From: Trichuris trichiura
Lineage: Eukaryota > Nematoda > Enoplea > Trichinellida > Trichuridae
Length of the DNA: 64,000 nucleotides
Assembly: GCA_037903355.1 (NCBI GenBank)
Contig: JBAJFE010000061.1
Coordinates: 620,001 to 684,000 of the forward strand
Direction: 5' to 3'
Part shown: in pieces, positions 22,401 through 34,600 of the stretch
Position numbering within the stretch: position 1 is the stretch's first letter
How the letters are laid out: each line of letters begins with the position of its first letter
Notes under the pieces: model-generated
Told to the model about the DNA's origin: nothing
Seen by the model: the letters and a program-made list of their open reading frames with translations, nothing else
Database searches by the model: none
Made by a program: the position numbers and the translations under genes

Positions 22401-25400
22401 GACGTTAATTATGAAGTTTCACTCTGATGTTTTTTTGAGGTCATTTGTATCCTAAATGCCGAAAACATCTTTGGCAGTTTTTGACGATCCGATACTTTCT
22501 TTTTCGCAGCATAATTCCATTTGCAGTTTTGTACTTTAACGGCAAAGGAGTATATCTTATTTCGTTTCTATTATTTTAATGTAAATGTTTTTTGTAAGGA
22601 GTTAATTAGTTTTCGTCAAGTTTTCTACGAACTATATATTTTTGCGTGCGCGCGCTTTAAAAGAGCAGGTTTTGCTTAAAATGTGAGGCAGCATAATAAC
22701 TCCGTTGTGTTCTTCAGGGAAAGCGCCGAAAAAGATAAGCATGTAATGGCGCCATTCTTGTTAAAACACCAATTTCGGTAGCTTAAGCCTTTTTTTATAA
22801 GTTTGACAAGAAAGATAAAATTCTGTTTGATAATACTTCACCAACTTTGATATTTCACTAAGAGTCCCTCTGTTTTACGACTTAAAATGATATACAGAGC
22901 GTTTTCGGGATTGACTGAAATCGTTAACGCATATGAACTGTTGCAATGCAAAATCCGCTTGCAGAGAGTTGACTATTGCTTGCGTCATGATCGATGATGT
23001 TGAAAAGATACAAAGAGATTAGAACTGGTCATCCGATGTCCTTGTAGCATCATAAGGCAAAGTTTTGTTACCGCATTGTTCCTTATTAAGATCACATGGA
23101 GATACCTCGTTGATTCTTTGATTCGTACGTCTTTCCAATTAGGCGACCATTTTAAAAGTTGCGCTTGCATATTTTCTGCTTTTACGCTTTTCAAGTGGTT
23201 AGTATATTTAAATCTAATTTTACTGTGTTACTCTTTTATCAACGCAGAATTTTCCCTTTTTACTTTCAGGCATTTCGGTCGGAGTCTTTGAAGTCTTTCT
23301 TTGAGCTTAATGATTTCCCATAAAAGGGAGCGCTATCTCAAAATGCTTTGATTTGTTGCTAAAACGCAATTGCGCTTGGATCGATGAAAGCGAACTCTCT
23401 CTTACGTTGTCATTGCCAAATATCTCGTTTAGATAACGTTTTTTGTTTTTTGCTGTAGGCTTAGCTAGTTTGTTCAGCTCTGTCTTTTGCTTTGATGTCA
23501 CTCAGATTATTTGTAGCTCTTTGGAGGCTCAGATCTGCCCGACATAGTTTCAGCGTTAAAGCTAGCGCAGCGGCAAATGACTTGACAGTGTCTGGCCATT
23601 TCGAAGCAATTTTTTTCTTTCAGCATTTTTGGGAATTAAAAACTTTGGCATATAATTAGCCATTAGCGTATAGTAGTTACAAATGTGTTCTCATGTCCCC
23701 CCCCCCATGCCGCGGCTACTGGATTAGCGATGCCTAATTCAAGCTGTTTAATTGCTTAATTTGTCATCTTTTACCTTGTACCGTGATGGCAGCGCGGAAG
23801 CTCCGAGGGTCGATCTAATGGTTTCTACGAACCCTGCCGTAAATTGAAACGGCCTTTAATCAGCGTTTGAACTATCCAAGATTTTTTGGCTTTTAGCAAA
23901 GGTAATAATTTCCTGCGGAACATTTTAAATTGATTTATCTCCTTTGTTTGGAAGCTTTTAAAGTTTAATAGCGTACCGTCATTTATTCCTTCGGCATCGG
24001 AAACCTTGTTCACTAGACAGTATTGAGCTCATTTGGTATGGAACGTGAACGCAATGCATTTATCAACTTTTAATGAGAAGTCGCTTTCACGGCTTTCTAA
24101 ACTACCAATGATGCCAGCGAAACCCCTTGAGAAAGGCAGTCAATGGTATTCATCTGTTTTTGCCTTCTTTTATGGTCGCCTCGAATAAAAGTCCTTCAAA
24201 AAATGTCAAGCTAGTTTCAGGAAGTTTTCATAGCACAAACGGACGTTTTGATCAGCCATTTGTTCAGTGCGCAGTTGCGCGCGACGGCCGGTCGCTCTTA
24301 AATGCGTTTATACGCTGCTTTTTAGCTTGGTTATTTCATACGATGCACGCTTTGCAATTTGGAATTTTTTGCGTATGCTAATTAACAATATCCCGAGTAT
24401 GTATAAATAAAACACTAATGGATTCTTGGAATTCATATGCTACCAAAAATGGTGCTCATCCTTTCTTGCAGTGATGCATAAAAGTGCGTATGATGTTTTG
24501 TAATTGGTATTGGGTTCACTTTAGGCAGCTAGTTGATCGCCTGGACAGAATGAAGCGAAATACGTCCGGAAACCGGTCGAATCAGTGTATGCTGTGCGGC
24601 GCCAGTTTTGGAGTGATGGGACCAATAAGTTGTGCTGCATTTTGCCATGATTGCCACAGAGTAAGTTTTGCACCAGCGTCCATGCCTTGATCATTGCCAG
24701 CGAGAATGATAAATACTTTTAAATGTTATAACTTCTTGATTATTCCTTGTTCAGGAGACATACGGTTTCAGCTTCGCGGGAAGCCTACTTGCACTAATGA
24801 AATAGGCATTACGATTTTCCCACAAATATTAGTTTTGAGCTCATTTATTCATACGGGCATTTTTACGTAGATAACGCCATGGAGTGGGATCCTCAGTTCG
24901 AACTTGTCATTCGCTGTTACAGATGCGGAACTTTTGTGTTCAACGTCTGCTATTGCATATTTGGAATTGCCATTATTAAATAAATATGAGCCCTCTAGTG
25001 CAATGTAGAAATACAGTGTTTAAGAAAAGCGCTTTGAGAAAAAGTGTCAGTGTGTTGGCATTTTCGAACTTACAATGAAACTTTTTTTCTGAAACTGCTT
25101 AGCTTACGATTACGAATCTCTGCATGGGATGCTCTAGGTGTAGCAAAGTTTAAGAATGGTACAAAATTGATATGAGGTTTTAAATTGCAGCAGGTCGAAG
25201 TTTGGCTTACCGCTAGCCTTAAGTTCAAAGCATGTAAAGCCATTCGGTTGATTTCTTACCACTTTGCGCGCGCTAAGAGAATAAGTTTTACTTGAGATGG
25301 TAAACTTCGGAAATACGTTTCCAAGCGCCGTGAATCGGTTGAGTGTTCTACGATAAAAATCAATCAGAATATTAGCAGGAATAGTGGTGGTTTTCAGTTT

Positions 25401-28400
25401 GAAGGCAATCACGCTTTTCGGTGGTTTAATGAGATTTAGAATTCAACCTTCTCGACAATTTTGATTAATTTGCAGCACTTCATCAATTGCTTGGATTTCC
25501 AGCGAATATTGATTTTATTTCTTGCTTATTCTATAATTATGGTTGTGAACGATGGCGCCAGGTTTCCCGCGGGAAACTTCTTATCTAGAACCTTGCGGTT
25601 CCTCTCCGGAGGTATCTGATTTAACATGCTGCAATAAGTAGTCTATGTCCGCGTGAAATGCAATATCCTGTAAATATGTAGGCATTTATGCCATTGTATT
25701 ACTACTTGCTTATCCTAAGATTATTAGTTTATCTAGTTTGCTACAGCTCTTGTTGCTAGCAGCGCATTAAGCAGATAATCTAAAACAGTCTCTGAAAACC
25801 TTACTGCTACGCGAAGAGAAGTTTTGCTTCACACAGGATTGCTCATTTTTCCTCTGCGTATTTCAGTACGTTTGCCAGAAGAATTGTGGTCTTGAAACTG
25901 CTGACGGAAAGGGAAAGGCTATATTTTTGTGTAAGCTATGCAGCGAAACACGAGAGGTACAAGAAGGTTTACGCTCTTCCGCGCTAGTTCGTGGACAAAA
26001 CTTTCTTTTATGCAGATTTGGAAAAAATCGGGAGCTTGGTTCTATCGTGGTATTCCTGAGCATGTCAAGGTACCAGCGCGGCCCAGAAGCGCTGAAGCCC
26101 CTGGGTCACCTACGGAAAGGCGACGGCTCGATGGAAGTATGATTCGTTCAATGGTACTTTCGACCTCAAGGGGCAGTAGCCTAAGTGACCAAGGCGCTTT
26201 TCCTATGGGACATCGTCGTTCCGGTGGTAGGCGCATGCTGCCTACACCCCCTACAGAAACTGGCGACATTCGTTGGGCGAAGCCGAAATGGGCAACTGTT
26301 AGAAATGGTTGGTTTTATGCAAATAAAGGGGTTTTCAGAATGATTGTTTAGATATAAGTTTACGAGCCAAACGTAGGAGCAGTAGCAGCGATGAGGAAGA
26401 GGAGGAAGACGAAGTACCTAGTGCAAAGAGCAGCCCAGTTAGCTCTGGCGACAAACAAGGTCCTCAGTCCTCCACGTCGTTGTCTTCCTTAGAACAGAAC
26501 GTGTCAGCAGAGCAGGTTGCTCATTTGGTTTCACGCACTATCAGTCCGGCAGACGATGCGACAGATTCATCAAGCAGAAAAGCCAGCATTCACAGTAAAC
26601 CTGAAAGCATTTGTGATACGTTCGACGGTACAGAAACGTTGGATTCGAAGTCGACCTGCTCTGATGGTTTGTTTCGTGCATTCGTGCATAGTTTTGCCTT
26701 TTATAACTGATCTTCATTTTTAAATTCTTTAGCTATTCGAAGCGAGAGTCTGTCGCAGAGTTGCAGCTATTCATCGGCTCAATTAGCTGAAGTTGGAGAA
26801 AGTTTCGATTCGAATCGACCCCGACCGGTATCGCTGACCGATAGCAGGCCAGTTGCTCAACAGTCGCCATCTCCACCAATGAAGGCATCAGAAAACCTAA
26901 GTAATGCCTTGAGCAGAACTTCGTTGAATGAAAACGCGCTGCCATGGCAGTCGTCTGAAAAAGTGTCACCAAGGCAAGATTCTAGCTACGAATCATCACC
27001 AGACAATGATATAGGTAAGAAATGGTCGTTCGGTATAGACCTATTAACTTTGGCTTGCACGAAACGTCTTGCTGTTGTCGTCGTGCTGCCTTGACGTGAA
27101 TTGTGTTGTCTTTTGCATTCAGGGCAACGCCCACCTGCACCCAAAGGCAATGCTGTCGGTCGTGACTTGCATGAGGAGACGGTTGCCTCTGAACTATCAC
27201 GCAATGGTTTAAATAATTTCACAGGTTGGCAGTAGTTTAATATTCTTTTCTTCCTGACTCGCAAAGTAGTAGCAGTATCCATTATTAATGATGCGACGTC
27301 AAAATGTGCAGCACCTCTATTATAAACGATCCAACCGCAATCGTTAAAAGCGCATTTCGAAGGGCTCCATTAAATAGGATTAAATGCCCGTCGGCCTTAT
27401 CCATTAAGTATCAATATTAATATAGATAGTTTGGTAATAGCGTTCTTACCCTTTCCACAGTATCTTGAAAGGTCAAAAGCTTCCATCCTATTATTCATAT
27501 TTATATATTCGCTAGTTCAGAAGACATTTTAATCCACTCGTTAAAACGCTAATAGAATGCCTCGTGATGATGACTGATAAAAATATTCTTGCGTTTTGTT
27601 CAGCTTGGAGTGATTGCAATTAGCATAATTGATTGCTTCTTTACGCTTTGGAATAAGGAGTCTGAGGTTTCGTGATTGTAAGCTGTCCACTTTTGCCGCA
27701 AACTGTAAGCTTGCAAATTAAATTCTTATTTTCACCACGCGTAGTCTTAAAATAAGTCATGCCTTTATTGATATTGAAGAATGTCTTTATTACGGATTGT
27801 CTCCCGTTGTGAAAATTCCGTATATTATTTTCACAACGGGAGACAATCCGTAATAAAGACATTCTTCAATATGAAAACTCACACTCCCGTACAAAAACAT
27901 CATGTTTTCATGCCTTTATTGAAGGGTATTAAGTTCTAGAGGACACGTGATTCACTGTGATAATTCTGCATAGTATATTCTCGCAAGTTTGTTTAATCAT
28001 TCCTTCAAAGTGGTTAATACTTTTTTCTTGAGATGGCACATTATTTGCAATTAAAGAAAAGATGGTTATGCGACAGCATGAACGAAACCTTACGAAAATT
28101 CTTGACTTCATTCACTACATGTCGGTATTAGTTTCTCGCTTATAAGTTAGCAGTAAGAAAGTTATTTAAATGCGTTAGTTATTCTTACCCTATTTATGTC
28201 AATCGTGGTCAGATCGGCCAGACGAATTTAAGAACTCGGAAATATTATAATAATAAATTCAGATGCACTGCAGTTTCTTTTTTTGCCAATAAGTCATTGG
28301 AGATTGAGCCAGCAATGCGACAACATGTAAATGTGTTGGATATTAACAAAACCTCACGAATCCATTATAAAAAACTGTAATTGAAAATTATTTTTGAAAT

Positions 28401-30854
28401 TTTAACTATCCGCCTTAAAAAGCATTTTCAGCCGGGAGGTTCTCTACTTGCCATATGCGGTGCATCTCTTAACATAACTTTCCTTTTAACTAGCAGTTAC
28501 AACTTTTATTTTGCAGCACCGTTCATCATTTGTTATTATGGCCGTGACATAATGACGAATAGAAAGTTCTCATAAAGGGTGCTTCTTCACTGTTAACATT
28601 ACAGCTGAAGTATAAAGGCTTCTCTTGCTATGTGCTCGAAGATATAGAAACAGGAGTGAACAGTAGACTCTTTGTTCCAAAGAATAAAAAAGCGCATTAT
28701 AAAGCTCTGTTCTGGATATTTCTTCTAGTTGTTTTAGGCTCAAAAAGTGAGCCGGTGATTTCTTGCTGCAGTAATTGCTAACGTTGTGTTTTTGTTGTAA
28801 GTTTATATGCACAGCACTCAGAGTTCGGTTAGGAGCTCTATCTTACTGTCAGCACACGCCTACGTCTAACTAACAAACACGGGGGTACAGCGAAAGCGTA
28901 ACCTAACGAGCAGGGAGAAGCACTAGAGCCAACGCGTCAACAGTGAGTAAGAAGAAAACGCAAGTGCTGAACACTTGTCTTGCGTTACAACCAGCAAAAC
29001 TCATTCGCAGAGTGATAGCCTATCCTTTTCTAACAGTTTTAAACGCCCGTGGACAAAAAACCGTTTATGTTTTCAAGAAAAACCTCAGCTGTTTCCTAAG
29101 AAACCAGCATAATTTAAAATTGTTTTCTAAAGTACATCAGAGGTTTATTGAGCTCGAAATTCATAAAAACTGTGTGAGTAGGTGACAGGCGAGCATATTT
29201 AAGATTGCCTGTTGTATAACAGTTAAAAGCTCCGCAGTCATACATGAGTCGCAAGACACTAAGGAAAGTTCCCTTCCCATAGAAAGGGATATGCTTTCTT
29301 TAGTTCTTTAAAATGGATATGCTGTTTTCTGCCACGTGGTCAGCCTTGGTAGGTAGGCTAAGGTTTCCGCAAAACTGTTTAAGTTTGTGTAGACATGTCT
29401 TGCTTTTGTGAAGTTAGAATGGCTAGTCAGCTCGCGTAATCAGTTCACTGCGTGCACATGAAGTTGCAATTATGTTGTTGAAAGTATTTGATCATTTCTC
29501 CTTGCCTGATTTCCGCATAACAAATATTTTCAGCAAGCTTTGGTTCCTTGGAATTTTCGCTGCTATACGACGAGGCGGAACAAGTGCTTTTGGTCAGCAT
29601 ATTCAAAGCGGCGGTAAGCGGTTATTTTCCTTCCAAATTTGCATAAACTCAGATTCTATGAATGATCAAATGTTAATGCAGAGAGGACTGCCCAGCAATG
29701 GGGAATTTGGTTTTAGCTAAATATACTGAATTTCTTGTACGACTATGCGACAGCGGTACTCGTTTAGAATTTGCCGGCGATGGATTCAAACGGGTTTTCG
29801 GATCCCTACGTGAAACTTCACTTGCTTCCGCAGGCAACGAAGGTAGAATAAAGGGAAATTTTTTCGGTGGCTCAAAAATTGTGAAAATTGTCATTTAGGC
29901 TACAAAATTGCGCACCAGAACTATGCCAAAGACGCTGAATCCTTGCTGGAACGAGCAGCTTATATATCACGGAGTGAGCTTGGACGATATGAAAAGAAAA
30001 ACTCTTCGCCTTACTGTTCTCGATGAGGATCGGATTGGTTCCGACTTTCTTGGGGAAACTCGAGTGCCGCTGAAGCGTGTAACCCCAGGAAAGGAAAAAT
30101 ATTTTAACGTTTACTTGGAAAAGCAGATGCCGGTTCGTTTTCTCTTTGCTAAATATAATCCATTTAACGCTATCTTAAATGCAGGTGGAAAAGTACGACG
30201 AACTAAATGATGAAAGAGGGAAAATTTTGCTCAGTTTGTGCTACAATATGAAAGCGGCAGAATTGAACGTCGAGGTTATTCGTTGCGTTGAGTTGTTGGG
30301 CCTGGACGCTTCAGGATACTCCGATCCTTACGTTAAACTGTAACGCGGACATGTAATGCTTTCATGTTCATTATTAAAGCCCAGTTTTTAAGATTGCTTA
30401 AATCGGAGACAAATAAGGTTCGTCAAGCGAAAACTGAAGTGAAGAAGAGAACGCTCAACCCGGTATTCAATCAACTTTTTCGATTCAACCTTCCATATGA
30501 AGACATGGCTGGAGTAACCTTATGCGTTCAAGTTTGGGACAAAGACGTAGGAAAACATGATGACTTTATTGGTAAGTTATACGAATAGACTTGGATGTAG
30601 TTCGTCATAAATGTTTTTCCGTAGTTTTCTTGAAATAATAATATTTAATGCATGTCTTTTTGTGACAGCAATTGCATTATGAAAACGTTAAGAAAACTTC
30701 AAGTTGAGTTGACTACGCTTACATGCGGTACGTGCTTTTTAAAGGCTCCTTGGAGTTGGGAACAGCGACAAGAGGTGAATGTATGAAGCATTGGATCGAA
30801 TGCATTCAAAATCCAAATAAGATTGTCAAGCGATGGCATAGGTTAACTGTCTGA
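19440..30854 (+). CDS. RPH3A: Rabphilin-3A (Rab3/Rab27 effector, zinc finger plus two C2 domains), 5' end missing
   Basis: Synaptic/secretory-vesicle effector that binds GTP-Rab3/Rab27 and, through C2 domains, calcium and phospholipid. Exons: 19440-19583, 24525-24660, 25867-25956, 26016-26307, 26352-26666, 26733-27014, 27123-27224, 29534-29613, 29768-29842, 29899-30132, 30185-30339, 30393-30571, 30745-30854; all phases agree, giving 730 aa after an unseen N-terminus. In order: NAGWSVKSD and the helix LTEAEVKHVKDVLARAEKL; RLDRMKRN and a FYVE-like finger CMLC...CAAFCHDC...VCQKNC...FLCKLC; SGAWFYRG (Rab-binding SGAWF motif); a long Ser/Glu-rich linker with DEEEEEDE; C2A with MDSNGFSDPYVKLHLLP and LDEDRIGSDFLGE; C2B with LDASGYSDPYVKL and VWDKDVGKHDDFIG, ending HWIECI...KRWHRL. 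Introns of 4.9 and 2.3 kb contrast with the short ones elsewhere. C. elegans orthologue: rbf-1. Confidence 0.93.
19584..24524. other. 4.9-kb rabphilin intron
   Basis: The phase-2 donor (GG|GTAGGA) pairs with the acceptor at 24524 to restore a Gly codon inside the Rab-binding helix. Contents are AT-rich with no recognised gene. A run of nine C residues sits near 23699. Open frames of 60-96 codons on both strands show no domains. Confidence 0.7.
24661..25866. other. 1.2-kb rabphilin intron within the zinc-finger region
   Basis: The phase-0 intron separates CHDCHR from YVCQKNC. It holds a GTAAGT donor and a TTTCAG acceptor. No gene or repeat was recognised inside. Confidence 0.7.
27771..27915. 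mobile_element. Penelope-like terminal fragment: perfect 46-bp inverted repeat
   Basis: Arms 27771-27816 and 27827-27872 are exact reverse complements around a 10-bp spacer. The right arm contains CGGGAGACAATCCGTAATAA, matching the terminal repeat of the 54929-57953 element (CGGGACATATCCGTAATAA). The following 40 bp (GAAAAC...CCCGTAC...TTTTC) match that element's ORF start region. So this is a relic of a related Penelope-like element, lying in a rabphilin intron. Confidence 0.75.
28794..29040. repeat. Dispersed ~245-bp repeat, copy 1 (in rabphilin intron)
   Basis: Shares CTCAGAGTTCG.TTAGGAGCTCTAT, a GTTACAACC.GCA stretch and CCTATC.TTTTCTAAC with 31446-31680, in the same orientation and order, with many substitutions. 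Non-coding family of unknown type. Confidence 0.7.
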
Positions 30855-31120
30855 CACATATGCTGCCAGCTGTTTCTCTTGTAGTGCCTATTGACTGCAG
30901 CAACTGTTAACTGGTGTTAAATGGTTACTGTATTTCGCTGCAAAGAAAGCGAAGCTCTCTGGATAACAATTCTGTTCCAAACAAGCAGAAAACAACAAGC
31001 GATCCTTGTATGCTCTGACAGTTAGCCTAAACTGTTCTTCCTAAGAGAGTACGGTTAGCTCATGTGCTCGGTTCGTTAAGGCCAATGGCGCCTAAAAACA
31101 TTTCCCTTTTTCAAGTCGCT

Positions 31121-31126
31121 AATAAA
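31121..31126 (+). promoter_or_regulatory. Candidate rabphilin polyadenylation signal AATAAA
   Basis: First canonical AATAAA noticed after the stop codon, 266 bp downstream. Another AATAAA follows at 31335-31340. Confidence 0.4.
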
Positions 31127-31445
31127 GATTTAAAAAGCGTGCAACGACTTTGATGGAATACAGTATGCTTTGTAATTGGCATGCAGGTTTTTTATTTTCG
31201 AAAATTTGTATTATGTATAGCCTGTTTCATTTCTGCATTGTTGTTGACAGACCTTTCAGGGTTTGTCTGTTCTCGTCGCCAGCGTCAATTGCATACCGCT
31301 GATGCAACACTGTTGTGGGGTTAACGATAGCTTAAATAAATCTTTAAGGTTTTAGACCACAACTATTGGTTTGTCTGCATTGAGAGTAAAAGGATTTGTT
31401 TGATAAGATGGAGTAAAAAGGGGAGAGAGAAATAAACAAGCAAAC

Positions 31446-31680
31446 TGTTGTAAATCTATATGCGCAGTACTCAGAGTTCGCTTAGGAGCTCTATGTTAAT
31501 GTCAGCATATGCCTAAGAATCAAGCCTGGGGATTCAGCAAAAGTATAGCTTAACTAGCTGAGACAGGAGCCTGAGCTAAAGCGATGAGTTGCAAGAAGAT
31601 GTAAGTACCAAGCACTCATCTTGTGTTACAACCGGCAGGATTCATCCGCAGAGTCAGCCTATCTTTTCCTAACATAAACG
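31446..31680. repeat. Dispersed ~245-bp repeat, copy 2
   Basis: Diverged direct copy of 28794-29040, located about 0.6 kb beyond the rabphilin stop. No terminal inverted repeats or coding capacity seen. Confidence 0.7.
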
Positions 31681-34600
31681 AATGAAATAAAATAAAAACG
31701 AAGAAAAGTTTTTTTACTGATTTCCATGTTTTACAGTTCAAGCTTCCATACCAGCTTGACCAGTCATTGTGCGTTGTAAATCCTTACTGAACTGGTTGAA
31801 GCAAAGGCTTCTGAAAAAAGATTCAATGCGTTTACAAAAGGAATTAGCAAATTTCAGCTGCTGAACTACTGTAGTTCAACCCTTGTGGCGGGAATACCAG
31901 GGCAACATTTAAACTTCGGCAAATGATAAAAGATTTTCCAGAAAGAAAGATCACATTCCAAAGTTTATTGCCGAGACGAGGACATTTGCGAAGCGACTAA
32001 TGCTTCATGTTCTGTCAGTGAGCCGAATAGAGGTAATACGCTTGCATACAATCAGGAATTTCACTTTTTTTCTAGGTCTGCAAACTACGCTTGAAGATAC
32101 GCACGTAGTCACTAGTAATGACTCCTACGCTTACGTGCAGTAGTCCATGCCCAGATGGCAAGCAGATGCGTAGAACATGCTTAAATATAGACTGAAGTCA
32201 CTGTCTGAAAACTGAGTTGAGTCATTATTTAAAGGAAGAAGAAATTTATTCTAAGTGGTTCCAAATCAAAGGCCTGAATTTCAAAATGCCGAAAGATTGA
32301 TTCTTGCAAAAGTAGAGAAGAATGTTTGGCCTGTAGTTGGCAATCAGCCGCAACGGTTACCCACCCGCTCAGGTTCCTAACTTTCGGAATAGTGACAGTA
32401 ACCCTTAATCGCTCGGGATTTCAGTCGCATCGACTCTAAGTCATTCCGAAAAGGATTTGAAGGTAAGCATTGTAGCTAGCAAAATTCTTGACGAGTAGAT
32501 TAATTTCGTACCATCAGAGTAACTTAAAAAGTTGAATTCTGTTAATGTTAATGGAGTTAAGAGGATGAATTTAAACTTCAGAATATTGCCATCTAAAATA
32601 TATGCTTCTACAATCTTGGATTCGCTGGTAGTAGTGTACAAAACCAATAAAGCTTATTAAGAGAAATTCATTCATCTTTTACCTGCGTATTCAGCACACC
32701 GCATTACACACAGCAGAAGGTCCTCATGATGCTCGGCAATTGAGTTGAAAATGCCGGTTTCTCTACAGAAGAAGTTCTGCGCTTCTGGCAGGCATCTACG
32801 CCGCATGCATTCTAGACCGTATTCCTGAAAAAAGCAGATTCTTGCGCAGAATTATTCAGGGAGAAAATTGCTGGCGGCAGATGTGATTATCCTGCTGATT
32901 CATTTGATTTCATCTAGGAAAGTTAAGCTTAAAAAAGTTTATGTCAGCAGCGGTTACTTATCTCCTCTGGAAAGCTGTTCTGGTATTGAAGGTTTTACAC
33001 TGATGCGATGCTGTTATTCTTGTTACCTTGAAACGTTTGAAAGCAACGCAACGAAGAAGTGAAATCATAAAAATTATTTTTAAATCACGTCGCTTGCAGC
33101 AAAAACCAGTTTTTCGAGGTTGTAGACATAGTAAGTTTAGCTTTGTTGGAAAAACTGTTTAGTTCTTAGCGGTGCAAAAACCAGAAAGAACTGCTTTGCA
33201 TAAGTTAGCTACTTACAAATTCCTGTGGGTCTTCTAGGCTCATGGCTTCTGCAACCTCGAAAAGCATAGCAAAGCAGAGTGCCACAATAAAACAGGCACG
33301 CAACATTCGTACCATCGTTTACCAACAAAGATTATGTACTTTTATGCAGTCTTGCTTTCCGCTTTTCCGTTGCAGTATCGATAGCCTTTTTAAAGTAGGA
33401 ATGTCAACGCAAATTTTTCTCGTTCCTGTCGACATGTCAGAGATTATCTTGTCATAGCTGAGTTTTCACAATGTGCGCTTAAGCCGCTGGGCTTGTTTTA
33501 CAGGAAACGGCCCACGTGTGACAAATATCCTGTTTAGCGTTGTATATTCTTTGCGCATAAACTGTTCTGCTAATTTTTCATAAAAACTATAAGCGAGACA
33601 GAAATGACAACTGCACAATGTACAATCAATCATTTGCTTTTCTATAAATCAAGGAAGTAGACACTACTTCATGACTATTAGCAATGATTACGTCGGCATG
33701 CGTGGTTATTAAAAACTAATTCGTAGTCATTTTTAAAATCCCACTTTCCGGTAATAATATCAAAATGGGTGCAGGTGACTTTTGCGACTAACAGCGATGT
33801 AAAATGACTATGCCATGGTGGGAAAATTAGGATTGCAATTTCGGACTTTATTTATCCAACTTTGTCATGGATAAACTGCTATAGTTCACAGGTGAAGAAG
33901 TTTAAAACGTTTCGGAGCTAAACACATGATATTGCAAACGTTTTAGTTATTGCGATATGCTTAAATAAAAATGAGTACTGTACCGGCACGAAATGTGAAT
34001 TGCCTTGGCGAGAAAAGCTTGAGCTTAAGGCGCAATATAAGCTTGCCCACTCCTACATTAATCATTAGAATTCCATCATAAACCATTTGTGACATTCTGA
34101 GGATGAAGCTGGGAGGTTCTGAAAGCTTAGCGAATCATTGTGGAAGTAAAGAAGTTTATTTTGCGCCCACGAGTTCGCATAGAACAAGTTAAAAAGGTAG
34201 AACTGCAAAATACAGTAATCAATGCTGCATAATGTTAGCTAGCAAGCATTTTTATGGTCAGTTATTTACCAGAGCACTTGGTTCAGCATGCGTTGTATTA
34301 TGTTTATGATACTGAACTATTTTAGAAATGTTATAAGCACATTATTCCTTTTTGTCAACATGCAGAATTATTTGTAACTGGCAGATGGTAGCATTCTGAC
34401 AGATGTGGTTTTCTAGAGGTATTCTCAACCTGATCATTCCAAACTGATTTAATTATATTGGCCTGTAGCAGTGAAAGCGAAATAGTTATGCATAAAGAGT
34501 AAAGCCTTAGCTCTCTAAGCTTTACAGTTTAAAATGCCTTTCCATTTTCGTCCACTGAGGTTATATTTCTGGTCTAAGGCGTATATTAACAAAAAATCAG

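Larger units (their letters stand above)
27225..29533. other. 2.3-kb rabphilin intron with repeat insertions
   Basis: The phase-1 intron lies between the Ser-rich linker and the start of C2A. It contains a Penelope-derived palindrome (27771-27872) and one copy of a dispersed repeat (28794-29040). No coding sequence was recognised. Confidence 0.7.
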
